Shown in pieces: positions 6,733 to 9,529 of a stretch of DNA of 9,529 nt. Positions within the stretch are counted from its first letter, which is position 1, and each line of letters starts with the position of its first letter. The DNA is from Streptosporangiaceae bacterium. GTDB taxonomy: Bacteria; Actinomycetota; Actinomycetes; Streptosporangiales; Streptosporangiaceae. The stretch is taken from positions 1 to 9,529 of the forward strand of contig JASIBJ010000019.1 in NCBI GenBank assembly GCA_030045215.1. Reading direction: 5' to 3'. Position numbers and translations under genes: made by a program. Below the pieces are notes generated by a model. The model searched no databases, was not told where the DNA came from, and saw only the letters and a list, made by a program, of their open reading frames with translations.

Positions 6733-6871
6733 CTCCAGCAACCCGTCAGACGCCCGGGGCGAGCACAGGGCTACGGTGCAGGCCAGAGCGCCGCCGCGAT
6801 TCCGCGAGGACAGCGTCGGGGGCGGGCCAGGACACCGCCCCCATCCGGCGCGGCCAGCGTCGCGCTCCTGT

Positions 6872-6891
6872 TAGTTTGGTACTAGCAAGTA
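6872..6891. promoter_or_regulatory. AT-rich island with overlapping inverted repeats upstream of the MFS gene
   Basis: In an otherwise GC-rich 198-base divergent region, a 20-base island contains TAGT-TTGGT-ACTA (6872-6884) and, overlapping it, TACT-AGCA-AGTA (6880-6891). TAGTTT at 6872-6877 also fits a -10 box, which would start transcription near 6884, about 35 bases before the GTG. The island could be a promoter, a repressor operator or both. No regulator gene is adjacent in the window. Confidence 0.4.
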
Positions 6892-6918
6892 ATCGCGGGC
6901 GAGCAGGAGGGGCAGCCG

Positions 6919-8811
6919 GTGGGCGAGCCTACGGACACATCAGACAGGCGCGGCCTGCGTGGCGCTCATTACAAGTGGGTTGCCCTGTCCAACACCACGC
7001 TCGGCATGCTCGCCGCGACCGTCAATGCTTCGATCGTCATCATTGCCCTGCCCGCGATCTTCCGCGGCATCAAGCTGGACCCGCTCCAGGCCAGCAACAT
7101 CAGCTACCTGCTCTGGATGCTGATGGGCTACCTCGTCGTCTCGGCGGTGCTCGTGGTCACGCTCGGCCGCCTCGGCGATATCTACGGCCGGGTGAGGATG
7201 TACAACGCCGGGTTCGCGATCTTCGGGCTCGGTGCGCTCGCGCTGCCGTTTGACCCGCTTGTCGGCCCGAGCGGGGCCCTCTGGCTGATCGGCTTTCGCG
7301 TCATCCAGGCCGTTGGCGGCGCGATGCTGATGGCCAACTCTCCCGCGATCCTGACCGACGCCTTCCCGTCCAACCAGCGCGGCACGGCCATGGGTATCAA
7401 CCAGATCGCGGGCATCTCCGGCCAGTTCATCGGCCTGATACTCGGCGGGGTCCTGGCCGCGGTCGACTGGCGGCTGGTTTTCATCGTGTCGGTGCCCATC
7501 GGCGTGGGCGGCACGATCTGGTCCTACCTGAGCCTCAAGGAGGTCGGCGTGCGCACCCCGGCCAGGATCGACTGGCTCGGCAATGTCACCTTCGCGGTCG
7601 GCCTGGTCATGCTGCTGACCGGGATCACCTACGGCATCCAGCCCTACGGTGGCCACTCGATGGGCTGGACCAGCCCTCTGGTACTGACCGGGCTCTTCGG
7701 CGGTGTCGCCCTGCTCGTACTCTTCTGCGTCATCGAGTCGCGGGTCACCGCGCCGATGTTCGACCTTGGCCTGATGAAGATCCGCGCGTTCGCGGCCGGC
7801 GTCGGGGCCACGCTGCTGGCCTCGATAGCCCGCGGCGGACTTCAGTTCATGCTGATCATCTGGCTGCAGGGCATCTGGCTCCCGCTCCACGGCTACGCCT
7901 ACAAGGACACCCCGCTGTGGTCGGGCATCTACCTGCTCGCGCTGACGTTCGGCTTCGTGGTGTCCGGGCCGCTGTCCGGCTGGCTGTCGGACAAACACGG
8001 CGCTCGCGCGTTCGCCTCCGGTGGCCTGCTCCTGTCCGCCCTGGCCTTCGGCGGCCTGCTGCTGATCCCGGTTGACTTCAGCTACCCGGAATTCGCGGTG
8101 CTGATCTTCGTGGCCGGCGCGGGCATGGGGCTGTTCTCGGCGCCTAACGCGGCCGCGATCATGAACAGCGTGCCCGCCAAGCAGCGGGGCGCAGCCTCGG
8201 GCATGCTGGCCACGTTCCAGAACTCAGGCTTCGTCCTGTCGATCGGCGTGTTCTTCTCGCTGATGATCGCCGGCCTGGCCGCGACGCTGCCGACGACGCT
8301 GACCAGCGGCCTGTCGGCCCAGGGCGTACCGCACGCGATCGCCGCGAAGGTCGGCTCGCTGCCGCCGGTCGGCAGCCTGTTCGCCGCGTTCCTCGGCTAC
8401 AACCCGGTCAAGGAACTGCTCGGGCCGACCGGCGTGCTCGGCCACCTGCCGCCGTCGCACGTCGCGCTGCTCACCGGCCAGAGCTTCTTCCCCGGCCTGA
8501 TCTCCCAACCGTTCCACCATGGCCTGGTGATCGTGTTCCTGATGGCCATCGGCGTGCTGGTGATCGCGGCGATCGCTTCCGCCTTGCGTGGCGGCCGGTA
8601 CGTGTACGAGGAGAGCGTGGAGGCGGCCGCGATCGCGGCTGGCTCGGCCACCTCGGCAGCCGGAACCGACATCGTCATCGACGAGATCGCCGCCGAGGAG
8701 GCCGACGACGCGATGGGCCTCGCCAACGGCGACGGCCAGGGCAGCAGCGACGGCCAGGGCGCGCGCGAGGCTGTACGAGCGGCGAACAGGCGTGCTACCC
8801 CTGATGCATGA
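6919..8811 (+). CDS. MFS transporter, DHA2 family (14 membrane segments)
   Basis: The 630-residue protein looks like a drug:H+ antiporter-2 type exporter in the cytoplasmic membrane. I count about 14 hydrophobic segments: roughly 23-46, 61-81, 93-110, 119-142, 160-180, 186-205, 220-240, 252-272, 292-315, 334-352, 365-385, 392-412, 434-456 and 536-557. Motif A, G-R-L-G-D-I-Y-G-R-V-R, is at 83-93. A motif C-like stretch, G-I-S-G-Q-F-I-G-L-I-L-G-G, is at 165-177. A second motif A-like loop, G-W-L-S-D-K-H-G-A-R, lies at 354-363. The first helix has V-N-A-S-I-V where DHA2 exporters usually have L-D-x-T-I-V. The loop between the last two helices is long (about 457-535), and residues 560-630 form an acidic cytoplasmic tail. 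The GTG start has AGGAGG 8 bases upstream. The stop overlaps the next gene's ATG. Substrate unknown. Confidence 0.92.
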   Translation: MGEPTDTSDRRGLRGAHYKWVALSNTTLGMLAATVNASIVIIALPAIFRGIKLDPLQASNISYLLWMLMGYLVVSAVLVVTLGRLGDIYGRVRMYNAGFAIFGLGALALPFDPLVGPSGALWLIGFRVIQAVGGAMLMANSPAILTDAFPSNQRGTAMGINQIAGISGQFIGLILGGVLAAVDWRLVFIVSVPIGVGGTIWSYLSLKEVGVRTPARIDWLGNVTFAVGLVMLLTGITYGIQPYGGHSMGWTSPLVLTGLFGGVALLVLFCVIESRVTAPMFDLGLMKIRAFAAGVGATLLASIARGGLQFMLIIWLQGIWLPLHGYAYKDTPLWSGIYLLALTFGFVVSGPLSGWLSDKHGARAFASGGLLLSALAFGGLLLIPVDFSYPEFAVLIFVAGAGMGLFSAPNAAAIMNSVPAKQRGAASGMLATFQNSGFVLSIGVFFSLMIAGLAATLPTTLTSGLSAQGVPHAIAAKVGSLPPVGSLFAAFLGYNPVKELLGPTGVLGHLPPSHVALLTGQSFFPGLISQPFHHGLVIVFLMAIGVLVIAAIASALRGGRYVYEESVEAAAIAAGSATSAAGTDIVIDEIAAEEADDAMGLANGDGQGSSDGQGAREAVRAANRRATPDA

Positions 8812-9529
8812 CCTCAGCTGACAGCCTGACATCAGCAGACGCTGACGTCCCACATGCTTCCCACGCGCGCGACGCTGTTGCCCGCGCGCTGGCTGCCGAT
8901 ATTGAGCTCGTCAACTTCCTGTACGCCGATCACGCCGGCGTCATCCGCGGGAAAGCGGCCTCGACGCAGTTCCTGGCCGACCGGATCGAGAGCGGCATCG
9001 GTCACACCGTGGCCATGATGGCGATGACCATGCTGGACACGCTCCAGCCGGTGGAGGGGATGGGGCCGGTCGGTGAGGTCCGGATCAAGCCGGATCCGGC
9101 CACGTTCGTGGAGCTGCCGTACGCTCCGGGTGCCGGCGTGATGCTGGCCGACCTGGTCCGCCCAGACGGGGAGCCGTGGGAGGCGTGCGCCCGCTCCTTC
9201 CTCAAGCAGGCGATCAATGAACTCGCCGCCGACGGCTACGCCATGTCAGCGGCGTTCGAGCCAGAGTTCACCCTCGGCCGGCGCGAGGCCGACCCGGCTG
9301 GGGGCCCGGACCGGCTGGTGCCGTCCGACGACAGCCTCTGTTATTCGACGACCGGCTTCCACCAGAACCGCGAGTACGTCATGGAGGTGGTGCGGGCGCT
9401 GAACGCTCAGGGTCTCCAGGTTGAGCATTACTACCCGGAGCTCGGCCACGGTCAGCAGGAAGTCTCCATCCGATATGCCGGGGCGCTGCGCGCGGCCGAC
9501 AACCACGTGCTGTACCGGGAGACCGTGCG
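8808..9529 (+). CDS. Glutamine synthetase family protein, N-terminal part (runs off the window)
   Basis: The frame is open from the ATG at 8808 to the end of the window, giving 240 residues plus two bases. The N-terminal beta-grasp region reads V-N-F-L-Y-A-D-H-A-G-V-I-R-G-K at 35-49. The catalytic domain then begins, with the metal-binding F-E-P-E-F motif at 150-154 (E151, E153) and the Y-P-E-L-G-H-G-Q-Q-E-V motif at 209-219 (E211, E218), matching the metal and glutamate-site acids of type I glutamine synthetases. Sequence around the motifs differs from primary GlnA, so this is more likely a GlnA-like gamma-glutamyl ligase acting on another amine or a paralogue; the substrate cannot be told. 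The ATG overlaps the MFS stop (ATGA) and has no Shine-Dalgarno, pointing to translational coupling with the transporter. The nucleotide-binding and C-terminal parts lie beyond the window. Confidence 0.92.
   Translation, partial: MTSADSLTSADADVPHASHARDAVARALAADIELVNFLYADHAGVIRGKAASTQFLADRIESGIGHTVAMMAMTMLDTLQPVEGMGPVGEVRIKPDPATFVELPYAPGAGVMLADLVRPDGEPWEACARSFLKQAINELAADGYAMSAAFEPEFTLGRREADPAGGPDRLVPSDDSLCYSTTGFHQNREYVMEVVRALNAQGLQVEHYYPELGHGQQEVSIRYAGALRAADNHVLYRETV

Noticed and set aside
6940..7998. 352-residue open frame on the minus strand opposite the MFS gene
   Set aside because: The translation is Asp/Arg/Gln/His-rich, the usual antisense image of hydrophobic helices in a GC-rich gene. 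No start signal supports it.
1..9529. Mobile element, CRISPR array, tRNA or novel defence cluster
   Set aside because: I looked on both strands for regularly spaced repeats, terminal inverted repeats, transposase-like frames and tRNA-like folds and found none. The gene content is mostly housekeeping in a conserved actinobacterial order.

Overview
The window is chromosomal DNA of a high-GC Gram-positive bacterium, most likely an actinomycete. Composition is strongly G+C-rich, with G/C at most third codon positions. Shine-Dalgarno sites alternate with what look like leaderless starts. The gene content is typical of actinobacteria: a DUF1707 protein, a class II (GlpX) fructose-1,6-bisphosphatase, and ispH beside xseA/xseB. 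The order ispH - small hypothetical - xseA - xseB, with glpX nearby, matches the arrangement around lytB2/Rv1109c/xseA/xseB in Mycobacterium tuberculosis. I cannot assign a genus from the sequence alone. No tRNA, rRNA, CRISPR array, insertion sequence or phage gene was seen, and no gap between genes exceeds 300 bases.

Left part (2-1575): the 3' end of rmuC runs rightward and meets the leftward ispH, with a tight hairpin between them. Middle-left (1576-4206): a 231-base divergent region separates ispH from a rightward cluster. The cluster holds a small protein with a Pro/Glu repeat linker, xseA (large subunit of exonuclease VII) and xseB (small subunit). Unusually, xseB is separated from xseA by 234 bases and carries its own start signal.

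Middle (4207-6741): a TetR-family repressor gene converges on xseB with a 4-base gap. It diverges from glpX, and the shared 107-base region holds a palindrome and a -10-like box. glpX converges on a DUF1707 gene with a LiaF-like C-terminal domain. Right part (6742-9529): divergent from the DUF1707 gene lies a 14-helix DHA2-type major facilitator transporter. Its stop codon overlaps the start of a glutamine-synthetase-family ligase that runs off the window, so the two are probably co-translated.

Functionally this is mostly housekeeping: isoprenoid precursor synthesis (IspH), DNA repair and processing (RmuC, XseA, XseB) and gluconeogenesis (GlpX). The transporter-ligase pair is the accessory-looking part. 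I see no convincing new defence or mobile system. The most checkable unusual points are three candidate leaderless promoters, two in-frame repeat-grown linkers (small protein and GlpX), the split xse genes, the Asp-less first helix of the transporter, and the transporter-ligase coupling.
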